A stretch of DNA of 64,000 bases, from positions 107,664 through 171,663 of the forward strand of contig NZ_BMOE01000008.1 in the NCBI RefSeq assembly GCF_014646915.1, read 5' to 3'. The notes under the pieces were generated by a model. That model saw only the letters and a program-made list of their open reading frames with translations. It had not been told where the DNA came from and searched no databases. Position 1 is the stretch's first letter. Each line of letters begins with the position of its first letter. The DNA comes from Deinococcus aquiradiocola (lineage in GTDB: Bacteria; Deinococcota; Deinococci; Deinococcales; Deinococcaceae). Below are positions 8,966 to 17,202 of the stretch, piece by piece. A program made the position numbers and the translations under genes.

Positions 8966-9664
8966 TCAGGGGCGCAGGTCGTTCAGGTCGTCCGGGCGGA
9001 GCGGCGCGAGCGTCAGGCGGACGGCGTGCGGCGCGCCCTGCCCGGAGGCGGCGTTCTCATCGAACATGCCCTTCAGGCGCAGGGCGAGCGTCACGAGTTC
9101 CGACTGCACCTGCCGGACCTGCTCGGGCGTGAGTGGTCCGGCGTTCAGGCCGGTGAAGGCGTCCACGGGCGGCCCCTGCCACCCGGTCAGCACGCCGCGC
9201 AGTTCGGCCGTGTCGTAACTCTCGTCGATCTGCAGGTCCTGCCCGTCCCGGAACACCCGCAGGCCCCAGCGTCGCCCGTGGGCGTGCTCGTGCACGGCAT
9301 CCTCGAAACTCCGCCCGAGCGTGCGGGCGAGCAGGCGGTCGACCGGACCGAACTGCCGTTCGAAGCGTTCGGCGAAGTCGGCGTCGGGCGTGTGTTCGCG
9401 CGGCACGAAGTACGCGTCCGCGCTCGCCCGGTAGTGGCGGATGTCGCGTCCGGCGCGCGCCTCGCGCCGCGTCTCCCGCAGCAGGCCCGCCTGCAGGAGC
9501 GCCTGCACGTCGCGGTGCACGGCGCGCAGGTCGGCGTTCAGGGCGCGGGCGGCGGTGGCGGCACTGCCCTCCTGCGCCATGAACTGCCCGAGGGTGCGCC
9601 GCACGCGCGGGTGCAGCAGCAGGCGCACGGCCTGCGCGTCGATGACGTGCTGGACACTACTCAC
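8966..9664 (-). CDS. Winged-helix (ArsR-like) DNA-binding protein
   Basis: The 232-residue product begins with a helix-turn-helix region: RRTLGQFMAQEGSAATAARALNADLRAVHRDVQALLQAGLLRETRRE (about residues 22-68), the layout of an ArsR/winged-helix domain with a basic wing. The remaining 160 residues are not recognised and could bind a ligand. The start is GTG 9664, six bases behind TAAGAT on the minus strand; that suggests a leaderless message. The gene is divergent from a small ORF at 9710. Regulatory target unknown. Confidence 0.65.
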   Translation of the reverse strand: MSSVQHVIDAQAVRLLLHPRVRRTLGQFMAQEGSAATAARALNADLRAVHRDVQALLQAGLLRETRREARAGRDIRHYRASADAYFVPREHTPDADFAERFERQFGPVDRLLARTLGRSFEDAVHEHAHGRRWGLRVFRDGQDLQIDESYDTAELRGVLTGWQGPPVDAFTGLNAGPLTPEQVRQVQSELVTLALRLKGMFDENAASGQGAPHAVRLTLAPLRPDDLNDLRP

Positions 9665-9670
9665 ATTCTG

Positions 9671-9676
9671 ATCTTA
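9671..9676 (-). promoter_or_regulatory. -10 box TAAGAT, 6 bases before GTG 9664
   Basis: Leaderless-type promoter of the winged-helix gene. Confidence 0.5.
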
Positions 9677-9709
9677 CTGTGCGAGCAGGCTGGGCCGCAC
9701 CGTGGAGGC

Positions 9710-9886
9710 ATGACCAGTCCCGAACAGCGCCACGAGGTCGCCACCCTTCGCCTGCAGGCCCTCCAGCACGAGGCGGGCATGGCACGGCAGCTGCAGGCCG
9801 CGCGTCCGGCTGTGCGGTTCTCGCTGCGCGTGCCGTTCCTGCGCCTGACGCTGCACTTCGCGGTGCAGGTCACGCCCTCCGCCTGA
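9710..9886 (+). CDS. Small hypothetical protein, 58 residues
   Basis: ATG 9710 is preceded by GGAGG only one base away, and the frame encodes MTSPEQRHEVATLRLQ... with two alternating basic/hydrophobic segments (VRFSLRVPFLRLTLHFAVQV). No family recognised. It fills the space between the divergent HTH gene and mutY. Codon use (G/C at third positions) looks genuine, but a chance ORF is possible. Confidence 0.4.
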   Translation: MTSPEQRHEVATLRLQALQHEAGMARQLQAARPAVRFSLRVPFLRLTLHFAVQVTPSA

Positions 9887-9940
9887 CGGTCCGGCGTGCG
9901 GATCGTCACCGTTCTTCCTGGCGGGCCACGCGCGGGCCGC

Positions 9941-9946
9941 TACACT
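9941..9946 (+). promoter_or_regulatory. -10 box TACACT, 7 bases before ATG 9954 (mutY)
   Basis: Leaderless-type promoter: TACACT, GCCCGGC, ATG. Confidence 0.6.
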
Positions 9947-9953
9947 GCCCGGC

Positions 9954-10976
9954 ATGGATGTCGCTGCGCTGCGTGCGTCGCTGCTCGGGTGGTTCGCCGC
10001 CCAGGGCCGCGCGGACCTGCCGTGGCGCGTGACGCGCGAGGACGGGCAGCGCGACCCGTACCGGGTGTGGGTGGCGGAGGTGCTGCTGCAGCAGACGCAG
10101 GTGGTGCGCGGCCGCGTGTACTTCGAGCGCTTCCTGACGGCCTTCCCGACCGTGCAGGCGCTCGCGCTGGCGCCGCAGGAGGCGGTCCTGAAGGCCTGGG
10201 AGGGCTGCGGGTACTACGCCCGCGCCCGCAACCTGCACCGGGCCGCGCAGGTCATGGCGCGGGAAGGCGTGCCCGTCACGTATGACGGCTGGCTGGCCCT
10301 GCCGGGCGTCGGGCCGTACACGGCGGCGGCCGTGTCGTCCCTGGCGTTCGGGGAGGGGCGGGCCGTGATGGACGGCAACGTGCGCCGCGTGCTGAGCCGC
10401 CTGTACGCCGTGGAGGTCCCCACGGACGCGTGGGTGCAGGGCACGGCGGACGCCCTGCTCGACCCGGCCCGGCCCGGCGAGTGGAACGAGGCCGTCATGG
10501 ATCTCGGCGCGACCGTCTGCGTCCCGAAACGCCCGCTGTGCGGTGCGTGCCCGCTGCGGGCGCAGTGCGCGGCCCTGGCGTCCGGCGAGCCTGCCCGTTA
10601 CCCCGCCCCGAAGGTCCGGGCGGCGGCGCGCGAGGTGCGGGCCGTCGCGGTCCTGGCGGGCACGCCCGGCACGCCGTACCTGGAGGAGCGTCACGGGACG
10701 CTGCTGGGCGGCCTGTGGGGCCTGCCGCTGGAGGACTGCGGGGACGGCACGGAAGGCGACGCGCTCGCGCGGCTCGCCGGACGACTGCAGGTGCGGCCCG
10801 CCGAGCGGCTGGGCGTGGTGACGCACACCATGACGCACCGGCACCTGACCGTCACCCTGTACCGCGCGGACGGCGCACTGCCCGGCACGCCTGCCGACGC
10901 GCGGCCCCTGTCGCGCCTCGACCGGAAACTGCTGGCGCTCGCGGCGGACCTGGGTGTGCAGCGCCCGCTGTTCTGA
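9954..10976 (+). CDS. mutY: A/G-specific adenine DNA glycosylase MutY
   Basis: A 340-residue base-excision enzyme that removes adenine mispaired with 8-oxoguanine. Visible: catalytic Glu in VAEVLLQQTQV (about residue 42), the helix-hairpin-helix LPGVGPYTAAAV (about residues 115-126), catalytic Asp in MDGNVRR (about residue 141), and the 4Fe-4S ligands C-x6-C-x2-C-x5-C in CVPKRPLCGACPLRAQC (about residues 188-204). The C-terminal third is the NUDIX-like 8-oxoG recognition domain (GGLWGLPLE...HTMTHRHLTV). The stop codon begins a copy of the post-stop repeat. Confidence 0.95.
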   Translation: MDVAALRASLLGWFAAQGRADLPWRVTREDGQRDPYRVWVAEVLLQQTQVVRGRVYFERFLTAFPTVQALALAPQEAVLKAWEGCGYYARARNLHRAAQVMAREGVPVTYDGWLALPGVGPYTAAAVSSLAFGEGRAVMDGNVRRVLSRLYAVEVPTDAWVQGTADALLDPARPGEWNEAVMDLGATVCVPKRPLCGACPLRAQCAALASGEPARYPAPKVRAAAREVRAVAVLAGTPGTPYLEERHGTLLGGLWGLPLEDCGDGTEGDALARLAGRLQVRPAERLGVVTHTMTHRHLTVTLYRADGALPGTPADARPLSRLDRKLLALAADLGVQRPLF

Positions 10977-11030
10977 TCCGGGTTCCGGTGGAATCCCGTG
11001 GGGTATGCGGGTTCGGTCCCGCTCGGACGG
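10974..11030 (+). repeat. Post-stop repeat behind mutY
   Basis: Starts with the TGA stop: TGATCCGGGTTCCGG, then a second conserved block TATGCGGGTTCGGTCCCGC. Shares both blocks with the copies at 14474, 17061 and (minus) 48770. Confidence 0.6.
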
Positions 11031-11076
11031 AACGCGCACGAACGGCTCCTTCTGGGCGTGCGCGTCCGGCAGGCGC

Positions 11077-11082
11077 TAGACT
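11077..11082 (+). promoter_or_regulatory. -10 box TAGACT, 9 bases before ATG 11092
   Basis: Leaderless-type promoter of the cis-prenyltransferase gene; spacing slightly longer than the usual 6-7. Confidence 0.45.
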
Positions 11083-11091
11083 GCCCGCATC

Positions 11092-11925
<834 letters not shown>

Positions 11926-12001
11926 ACCGGGGCGGGCCGGGCGGGCGCTCCTGACGGGACGCTTCCCGGTCCGCGTCGCAGTGCAGTGCGCCTGCGGCTG
12001 T

Positions 12002-12007
12002 CATGAT
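12002..12007 (+). promoter_or_regulatory. -10-like CATGAT, 7 bases before ATG 12015
   Basis: Leaderless-type spacing; supports ATG 12015 over the in-frame ATG 12003 inside the box. Confidence 0.4.
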
Positions 12008-12014
12008 AGAGGGT

Positions 12015-13799
12015 ATGACTGTTTCTCCCACCCCGCTCGAGACCCTGCTCGCCCAGGCCCACGCTCAGCCGGGCGAACCTCAGACCCGACTGTCGGGCCT
12101 GCTGAGCGCCCTGGAGGACGCCGACTGGACCCTGCTGATGGGCGGCCAGGAGGCGCTCGCGGCGCAGATCGCGTCCCTGATCGGGCCGGGCCTGATCCGC
12201 CTCGACCCGCGCCTGAACCTGAACCGTGAGGCCTTCGCGAGCTTCGGGCTGGCCCTGGCGAGCAGCGACGGCGACTGGAAGGGCGCGCGGGCCGTGTGGC
12301 TGCTGGAACCCGACGAGCGCGCCCTGACGCGCGCGCGCCGCGCGGACGTGCCGGTGATCGTGGACGCGACCCTCGCGCCCGGCGGCCGCTGGCTGGAGCA
12401 GGGCGTACACCTCGTGGTGTACCGCGACGCCGTGACCCTCACCGGGTACGACGACGTGCAGCTGAGCAGCGTGTCGGGCCTGGGCAGCCGTCCCCGCCGC
12501 GTCGCGTCCGGCCCGGCGGACCTCGCGGTGGCGCTCGCGCTGCGCGACATCGGGACGCTGGCGCTGCGCATGAACCGCCGCACCCGCAACGCGGAGGCGC
12601 TGTTGCCGCGCTTCGCGGGGCGTGCCCTGCCGGTGTCGGGCGGGGTGCTGCTGCTGGAGCACGACGGTCCCAGCACCGTCACGCCGCTCGGCGGGAACCT
12701 GTCGGCGGCGCGCGCCGTGCCTGCGGGGACGCTCGTCACGGTGGGCATCGAGTCGCCGGACGACGCGTGGACCGTGCTGGGCGCCGTCCTGAACCGTGAG
12801 GCGCGGCCCGCTCCCGCGCCGGACGAGTTCCCCATGCTGGACGAGGACCTGCCGGAAGCGCCGGTCAGTCGGGGCGTGTCCCTGCAGAGCGAACCGGGGC
12901 AGCGTGAGCCTGGGCAACGTGACCCGGGGCAGCGTGCGCCGGACGGCGAACGTGACCGTCAGCCGGACCGTCGCCCCCGCACCGAGCCGCAGGAACGCCC
13001 CGACCGTTCCGCCCCGGCGGGTGATGCGCGGCCGAACGGCGCCGTGCAGGCCGAACCGCACGCGCCCGAGGCAGCGCCGGAACAGCCCGCCCCGCAGGAC
13101 GCGCCTGCCCAGCCGCAGGACGCCGCGCAGCACGACTACTCCGACCGGGAGTTCGTGTTCACGCCGCCGCCCGTCCTGCCTCCCCTCCCGGCCCTCACCG
13201 CGCCGAGCGTCCCGACGCCCGTCAGCCAGCCGAGCGTCCCGAACGTCCCCGACTCGCTGGGCGACATGGCGCACGACGACGGCCGCCCCGCCCGCGGTCG
13301 CCGAGGCCGCCGCGGCAAGCACGACGCCGCGCCCGCCGGGACCGCGCCGCTCCAGGCGCAGGACAGCCAGCCGGAAATCGTGATGTCCGAAAGCTTCACG
13401 CGCCCGCCCGAACCGGAAACCGCGCCCGAAGAGACGCAGGACGCGTGGCCCGAGGAGGCCCTCGCCACGCCCGCCGAATACACCCCCACGCCCGAAACGG
13501 CGGACCCGGACGCGCACCTGCCGCTGCAGCTCCCGCCGGACCTGCCCACCGACGCGTCCCTGGACGTGGACGGCCTGACGCCCGAACAGCAGGCGATCTT
13601 CGCGCGCCTGCGCGAGTGGCGGAACGCCGAAGCGAAACGGCAGACGGTCAGCCGCTTCATCATCGCGTCCAACGCCACGCTCGCCGAAGTCGCCCGGCGC
13701 GTCCCGTACACCGAGGCCGACCTGAAGGCCGTGAAAGGCATGGGCCCCGAACGGCTGCGCAAGTACGGCGAGAAGATCCTGGAAGTGGTGCGAGGCTAA
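12015..13799 (+). CDS. HRDC-domain protein with a PLP-enzyme-like N-terminal region
   Basis: A 594-residue protein in three parts. Residues about 1-265 look like a worn-down Cys/Met-metabolism PLP enzyme: [13 protein letters not shown] and [18 protein letters not shown] align by eye with the cystathionine gamma-lyase segments VIVDNTF and DIVVHSATKYLGGHSD, but the catalytic lysine is missing. Residues about 270-510 are proline/glutamine/acid-rich with repeats such as [15 protein letters not shown]. Residues about 520-594 are an HRDC domain ([14 protein letters not shown]...[17 protein letters not shown]), a nucleic-acid-binding module of RecQ and RNase D. Expected role: DNA/RNA binding. trmH follows after 2 bp. 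Confidence 0.75.
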   Translation: MTVSPTPLETLLAQAHAQPGEPQTRLSGLLSALEDADWTLLMGGQEALAAQIASLIGPGLIRLDPRLNLNREAFASFGLALASSDGDWKGARAVWLLEPDERALTRARRADVPVIVDATLAPGGRWLEQGVHLVVYRDAVTLTGYDDVQLSSVSGLGSRPRRVASGPADLAVALALRDIGTLALRMNRRTRNAEALLPRFAGRALPVSGGVLLLEHDGPSTVTPLGGNLSAARAVPAGTLVTVGIESPDDAWTVLGAVLNREARPAPAPDEFPMLDEDLPEAPVSRGVSLQSEPGQREPGQRDPGQRAPDGERDRQPDRRPRTEPQERPDRSAPAGDARPNGAVQAEPHAPEAAPEQPAPQDAPAQPQDAAQHDYSDREFVFTPPPVLPPLPALTAPSVPTPVSQPSVPNVPDSLGDMAHDDGRPARGRRGRRGKHDAAPAGTAPLQAQDSQPEIVMSESFTRPPEPETAPEETQDAWPEEALATPAEYTPTPETADPDAHLPLQLPPDLPTDASLDVDGLTPEQQAIFARLREWRNAEAKRQTVSRFIIASNATLAEVARRVPYTEADLKAVKGMGPERLRKYGEKILEVVRG

Positions 13800-13801
13800 C
13801 C

Positions 13802-14476
13802 GTGACGCCCGAACGCTACGCCAAGATCCGCCGCGTGCTGAGCCTGCGCCAGCCGACCCTGACCGTCCTGATGGACGAGGTCAACAAACCCCACAACTTC
13901 AGCGCCATCCTGCGCACCTGCGACGCCGTGGGCGTGCTGCAGGCGCACGCGGTCCCGCCGCACCGCAGCGGCACCCTGCCGAGCGCGCTGCCCACCTACG
14001 TCGCCACGTCCGGCAGCGCCGACAAGTGGGTGGACGTGCAGACGCACAGGGACGCCGTGAGCGCCGTGCAGGCCCTGCAGGCGCGCGGCTTCCAGGTGCT
14101 CGCCACGCACCTGTCCGAGAAGAGCGTCGATTACCGCGAGCCGGACTACACCCGTCCCACCTGCGTGCTGCTCGGCGCGGAGAAGTGGGGCGTGTCGGAC
14201 GCGGCCGCGCAGGCCGCCGATGCCAACATCGTGATCCCCATGATGGGCATGGTGCAGAGCCTCAACGTGTCGGTCGCGGCCGCCACCATCCTCTTCGAGG
14301 CGCAGCGCCAGCGGCTCGCGGCGGGCCTGTACGCCGCCCCGCAGCTGGACGACGCCGAACTCGACCGGCTCGCCTTCGAGTGGGGGTACCCGGAACTCGC
14401 GCCGCTGTACCGCGAGCGCGGCGAGGCGTACCCGGCCCTGGACGACGAAGGGCAGGTGCTCGCCGCGCACGGCTGA
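13802..14476 (+). CDS. trmH: tRNA (guanosine-2'-O-)-methyltransferase TrmH
   Basis: A 224-residue SPOUT methyltransferase. Motif 1 reads [21 protein letters not shown] (residues about 20-40, N and R of N-x-x-x-x-R-x-C/A), motif 2 [12 protein letters not shown] (about 117-128) and motif 3 [19 protein letters not shown] (about 141-159), forming the deep trefoil knot that binds S-adenosylmethionine. It methylates G18 of tRNA. The C-terminal tail matches TrmH rather than rRNA-specific RlmB. GTG 13802 comes two bases after the stop of the HRDC gene, suggesting coupled translation; the pairing of an HRDC protein with an RNA methylase is notable. Confidence 0.88.
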   Translation: MTPERYAKIRRVLSLRQPTLTVLMDEVNKPHNFSAILRTCDAVGVLQAHAVPPHRSGTLPSALPTYVATSGSADKWVDVQTHRDAVSAVQALQARGFQVLATHLSEKSVDYREPDYTRPTCVLLGAEKWGVSDAAAQAADANIVIPMMGMVQSLNVSVAAATILFEAQRQRLAAGLYAAPQLDDAELDRLAFEWGYPELAPLYRERGEAYPALDDEGQVLAAHG

Positions 14477-14530
14477 CCCGGAATCCGATTCGGCCCGCAC
14501 ACGCTGCGGGATTGACCCGCTCCCCCGTCA
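14474..14530 (+). repeat. Post-stop repeat behind trmH
   Basis: TGACCCGGAATCCGATTCGG followed by GCTGCGGGATTGACCCGC, starting at the stop codon. Confidence 0.55.
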
Positions 14531-14577
14531 CGGGCGGCTTCTTGGACCGGCTTCAACCGCTCCGGGAGGCCGCCTGA

Positions 14578-14583
14578 TACATT
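14578..14583 (+). promoter_or_regulatory. -10 box TACATT, 7 bases before ATG 14591 (fabI)
   Basis: Leaderless-type promoter. Confidence 0.55.
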
Positions 14584-14590
14584 CGTTGGG

Positions 14591-15373
14591 ATGATAAGCA
14601 TTGATCTGAGCGACAAGACCGCCCTCGTGATGGGCGTGGCCAACGCCCGCAGCCTCGGCTGGGCCATCGCCGAGAAACTGCTGGAGGCGGGCTGCCGCGT
14701 CGGTTTCAGTTATCAGGGCGAGCGCCTGAAACCCGAACTCGACAAGCTCCTCACGGACAAGGTCGGCACGTGGACCCTGCAGGCCGACGCGACCAGCGAG
14801 GACGACCTGACGGCCCTCTTCGCGAAGGTCCGCGAGGAATTCGGGACGCTCGACTACCTCGTGCACAGCATCGGGTTCGCGCCGCGCGAAGCGATGGAGG
14901 GCCGCTTCATCGACACGACGCCCGCCGACTGGAACACCGCCATGAGCGTCAGCGCGTACACGCTCGTCAGCATCGCCCGGCACGCCGAGCCGCTCCTGCG
15001 TGACGGGAGCAGCATCGTGAGCCTCACGTACCACGCGTCGCAGCAGGTCGTCCCGAAGTACAACGTGATGGGCGTCGCCAAGGCCGCGCTGGAGGCCGCC
15101 ACCCGCTACCTCGCGAGCGAGATGGGCGCGGCGGGCGTGCGCGTGAACAGCATCTCGGCCGGCCCGATGCGGACCATCGCGGCGCGCAGCATTCCCGGCT
15201 TCGGCGGCATGTACGACAAGGCCGCGAAGGCCGCCCCGCTCGGCCGCAACGCCACCCCCGAGGAGGTCGGGAAGCTCGCGCTGTTCCTGCTGTCGGACCT
15301 GGGCAGCGGCGTGACGGGCGAAGTGGTGTACGTGGACGCCGGCGCGCACATCATGACCATGAAACTCGACTGA
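14591..15373 (+). CDS. fabI: Enoyl-[acyl-carrier-protein] reductase FabI
   Basis: A 260-residue short-chain dehydrogenase catalysing the last reduction of fatty-acid elongation with NAD(P)H. It has the FabI-type N-terminus TALVMGVANARSLGWAIAEKL, substrate-region SIGFAPREAMEGRF, and the catalytic Y-x6-K in PKYNVMGVAKAALEAATRYLA (Tyr about 157, Lys about 164), followed by INSISAGPMRT-like sequence VNSISAGPMRTIAA. Length is normal. Stop codon begins a short post-stop repeat. Confidence 0.95.
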   Translation: MISIDLSDKTALVMGVANARSLGWAIAEKLLEAGCRVGFSYQGERLKPELDKLLTDKVGTWTLQADATSEDDLTALFAKVREEFGTLDYLVHSIGFAPREAMEGRFIDTTPADWNTAMSVSAYTLVSIARHAEPLLRDGSSIVSLTYHASQQVVPKYNVMGVAKAALEAATRYLASEMGAAGVRVNSISAGPMRTIAARSIPGFGGMYDKAAKAAPLGRNATPEEVGKLALFLLSDLGSGVTGEVVYVDAGAHIMTMKLD

Positions 15374-15400
15374 CCCGGATTCCGGTCAGCCCTGACGGCA
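15371..15400 (+). repeat. Short post-stop repeat behind fabI
   Basis: TGACCCGGATTCCGGTCAGC; only the first block (palindrome CCGGATTCCGG) is present. Confidence 0.5.
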
Positions 15401-15422
15401 GAATGCCCTGCTGCGCTGCGGG

Positions 15423-15428
15423 TATCAT
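15423..15428 (+). promoter_or_regulatory. -10 box TATCAT, 6 bases before GTG 15435
   Basis: Leaderless-type promoter of the EVE-domain gene; it fixes the GTG start. Confidence 0.55.
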
Positions 15429-15434
15429 CGGGCC

Positions 15435-15929
15435 GTGACGACCGTGCCCGACCCTGCCGCCCCGCACGCCTTCTGGCTCCTGAAGTCCGAGCCGGACGTG
15501 TTCGGCTTCCCGGACCTGCTGCGGGTGGGGCGCGAGCCGTGGAACGGCGTCCGCAACTACCAGGCGCGCAACAACCTGCGCGCCATGCGGGCGGGCGACC
15601 TCGCGCTGTTCTACCACTCCAACGCGAAACCGGCCGGGGTGGCGGGCGTGGCGCGCGTGGTGCGCGCGGCGTACCCGGACGACCTGCAGTTCGATCCCGG
15701 CAGCGCGTACCACGACCCGCGTTCCGACCCGGCCGAGCCGCGCTGGAGCATGGTGGACGTGTCGCCCGTGCTGGCCTTCCCGGCCCTGCTGACACTGGAG
15801 CGCCTGCGGGACCTGCCCGCGTGGCAGGCGTCGCCGCTCACGCAGAAAGGCACGCGCCTCAGCGTGCTGCCCGTCACGGCCGAGCAGTTCACGGCGGCGC
15901 TCGCCGAGGCCGGTGTCCGCCTCCCCTGA
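15435..15929 (+). CDS. EVE-domain protein
   Basis: A 164-residue PUA-like protein starting with the family signature FWLLKSEPDVFGFPDL and WNGVRNYQARNNLRAMRAGDLALFYHS (residues about 11-58). EVE domains bind modified nucleobases and are thought to read modified DNA or RNA; stand-alone members are widespread. The protein has no fused nuclease or helicase. GTG start set by the TATCAT box. No operon partner. Confidence 0.88.
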   Translation: MTTVPDPAAPHAFWLLKSEPDVFGFPDLLRVGREPWNGVRNYQARNNLRAMRAGDLALFYHSNAKPAGVAGVARVVRAAYPDDLQFDPGSAYHDPRSDPAEPRWSMVDVSPVLAFPALLTLERLRDLPAWQASPLTQKGTRLSVLPVTAEQFTAALAEAGVRLP

Positions 15930-16040
15930 CCCTGGCGGCGTGCGGTGCGGCCCGGTGGGGAAGACGGGAGGCGCGGCTGGACCTGCGGATGGCTGTGAAC
16001 TTCTGGACCGGGTGTAAGCCTTCTGTCAGGCCGGATCGTT

Positions 16041-16046
16041 CATCAT
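16041..16046 (+). promoter_or_regulatory. -10-like CATCAT, 5 bases before ATG 16052
   Basis: Supports the small ORF as a leaderless gene. Confidence 0.35.
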
Positions 16047-16051
16047 GCCTC

Positions 16052-16171
16052 ATGGAACTCACGCTGCTGGCGCTGCTGGTCTCCGTCTTCGCTCTCTCTG
16101 CCGTGACTCAGGCCAGTCAGCGGCGTTCCAGGGTCGTTCCCGTGCCTGTCCGTGTGCGCAGTTCAAAGTGA
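16052..16171 (+). CDS. Small single-span membrane protein, 39 residues
   Basis: MELTLLALLVSVFALSAVTQ is one hydrophobic helix, followed by a basic tail QRRSRVVPVPVRVRSSK, so the C-terminus should stay in the cytoplasm. It sits in a 426-bp stretch with no other gene, behind a CATCAT box and in front of an intrinsic terminator at 16241. No family recognised. Length, composition and flanking signals together favour a real small gene, but without comparison it remains tentative. Confidence 0.45.
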   Translation: MELTLLALLVSVFALSAVTQASQRRSRVVPVPVRVRSSK

Positions 16172-16240
16172 CTCCGTCTTCCCGCCCCGCATCGTCCTGC
16201 ATCGTCGTGTAGCGTCCTCCCTGTGATCTGACCTTTCAGG

Positions 16241-16276
16241 CCGCCCGCGTCTCTCCGGAGTCGCGGGCGGTTTCTT
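16241..16276 (+). terminator. Intrinsic terminator
   Basis: CCGCCCGCG (16241-16249) pairs with CGCGGGCGG (16262-16270), then TTTCTT. It ends transcription before thyX. Confidence 0.75.
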
Positions 16277-16343
16277 GGCATGCAGGACCGCAACAGTGAC
16301 GCGATGATTTCTGCCCGGTTCATCTGCCCTTTATGGAAGGCGG

Positions 16344-16349
16344 TACAGT
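16344..16349 (+). promoter_or_regulatory. -10 box TACAGT, 6 bases before ATG 16356 (thyX)
   Basis: Leaderless-type promoter. Confidence 0.55.
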
Positions 16350-16355
16350 GACCGC

Positions 16356-17063
16356 ATGACCCTGCCCGCCACCGACGCCCGCCCCGCCACCCTCTACCCG
16401 CTGCACGACGACATCGGCTCGGTGTCGCTGGTGCAGAGTGTCGGGGACGACAAGATGATCGTGAACGCCGCCCGCGTCTCGTTCGGCGGGGACAGCGACA
16501 CCCCCCTCACCGCGCGCGACGAGAAACTCATCGGATACCTGCTGCGCGAACACCACGGCTCGCCCTTCGAGCACAACCTCATCACCTTCAAGGTCGTGTG
16601 CCCCGTCTTCGTGGACCGCCAGATGGTCCGCCACCGCGTCGGCGTCAGCAAGAACGAGATCAGCGGCCGCTACGTCGAGATGCAGGAACGCGTGTACGTC
16701 CCCGCCCAGTTCCGCCAGCAGGCGAAAAGCAACCGGCAGGCGTCCGTGGAGGCAGGCGAGCACCTCGACCAGGCGGCCGCCACCGAAACGTACCGTGAGG
16801 CCTGGAACGCCGCGTACACGGCGTACACGCGCCTGCTGGAGCTCGGCGTGACGCGCGAACAGGCCCGGGGCGTGCTCCCCCAGGCCCTCTACACCGAGAG
16901 TTACTACACCTTCAACGTCCGCAGCCTGCTGCACTTCCTGGCGCTGCGCGACCACGAAGGCGCGCAGTACGAGACGCGCCTGTACGCCCGCGCCATGCAC
17001 GCCCTCGCCGAGCCGCTCTTCCCCGTCACGTTCGCCGCGTGGGCCGCACAGCACACCCACTGA
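16356..17063 (+). CDS. thyX: FAD-dependent thymidylate synthase ThyX
   Basis: A 235-residue flavoenzyme making dTMP from dUMP with methylenetetrahydrofolate and NADPH. The signature region reads DRQMVRHRVGVSKNEISGRY (residues about 87-106). Classical ThyX has RHR-x7-S; here eight residues separate RHR from the serine of ISGRY, one more than usual. The N-terminal HHGSPFEHN and C-terminal QARGVLPQALYTESYYTFNVRSLLHFL are otherwise canonical. Start set by the TACAGT box; stop begins a post-stop repeat. Confidence 0.93.
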   Translation: MTLPATDARPATLYPLHDDIGSVSLVQSVGDDKMIVNAARVSFGGDSDTPLTARDEKLIGYLLREHHGSPFEHNLITFKVVCPVFVDRQMVRHRVGVSKNEISGRYVEMQERVYVPAQFRQQAKSNRQASVEAGEHLDQAAATETYREAWNAAYTAYTRLLELGVTREQARGVLPQALYTESYYTFNVRSLLHFLALRDHEGAQYETRLYARAMHALAEPLFPVTFAAWAAQHTH

Positions 17064-17112
17064 CCCGGACTCCGGCCGGGTGGTGTGTGCGGATTCACTC
17101 CCGCAACGCGGC
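17061..17112 (+). repeat. Post-stop repeat behind thyX
   Basis: TGACCCGGACTCCGG, then TGTGCGGATTCACTCCCGC; best conserved copy of the family. Confidence 0.6.
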
Positions 17113-17190
17113 CCCGGACCGTGCAGGGACGGCCAGCGACCTCCAACGCTGAATGAAGCCCCCGCAGTCCGGTGAGTGGGAGGGGGTGGG

Positions 17191-17196
17191 TACACT
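17191..17196 (+). promoter_or_regulatory. -10 box TACACT, 6 bases before GTG 17203
   Basis: Leaderless-type promoter of the YihY gene; fixes its GTG start. Confidence 0.55.
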
Positions 17197-17202
17197 GAGC
17201 GG

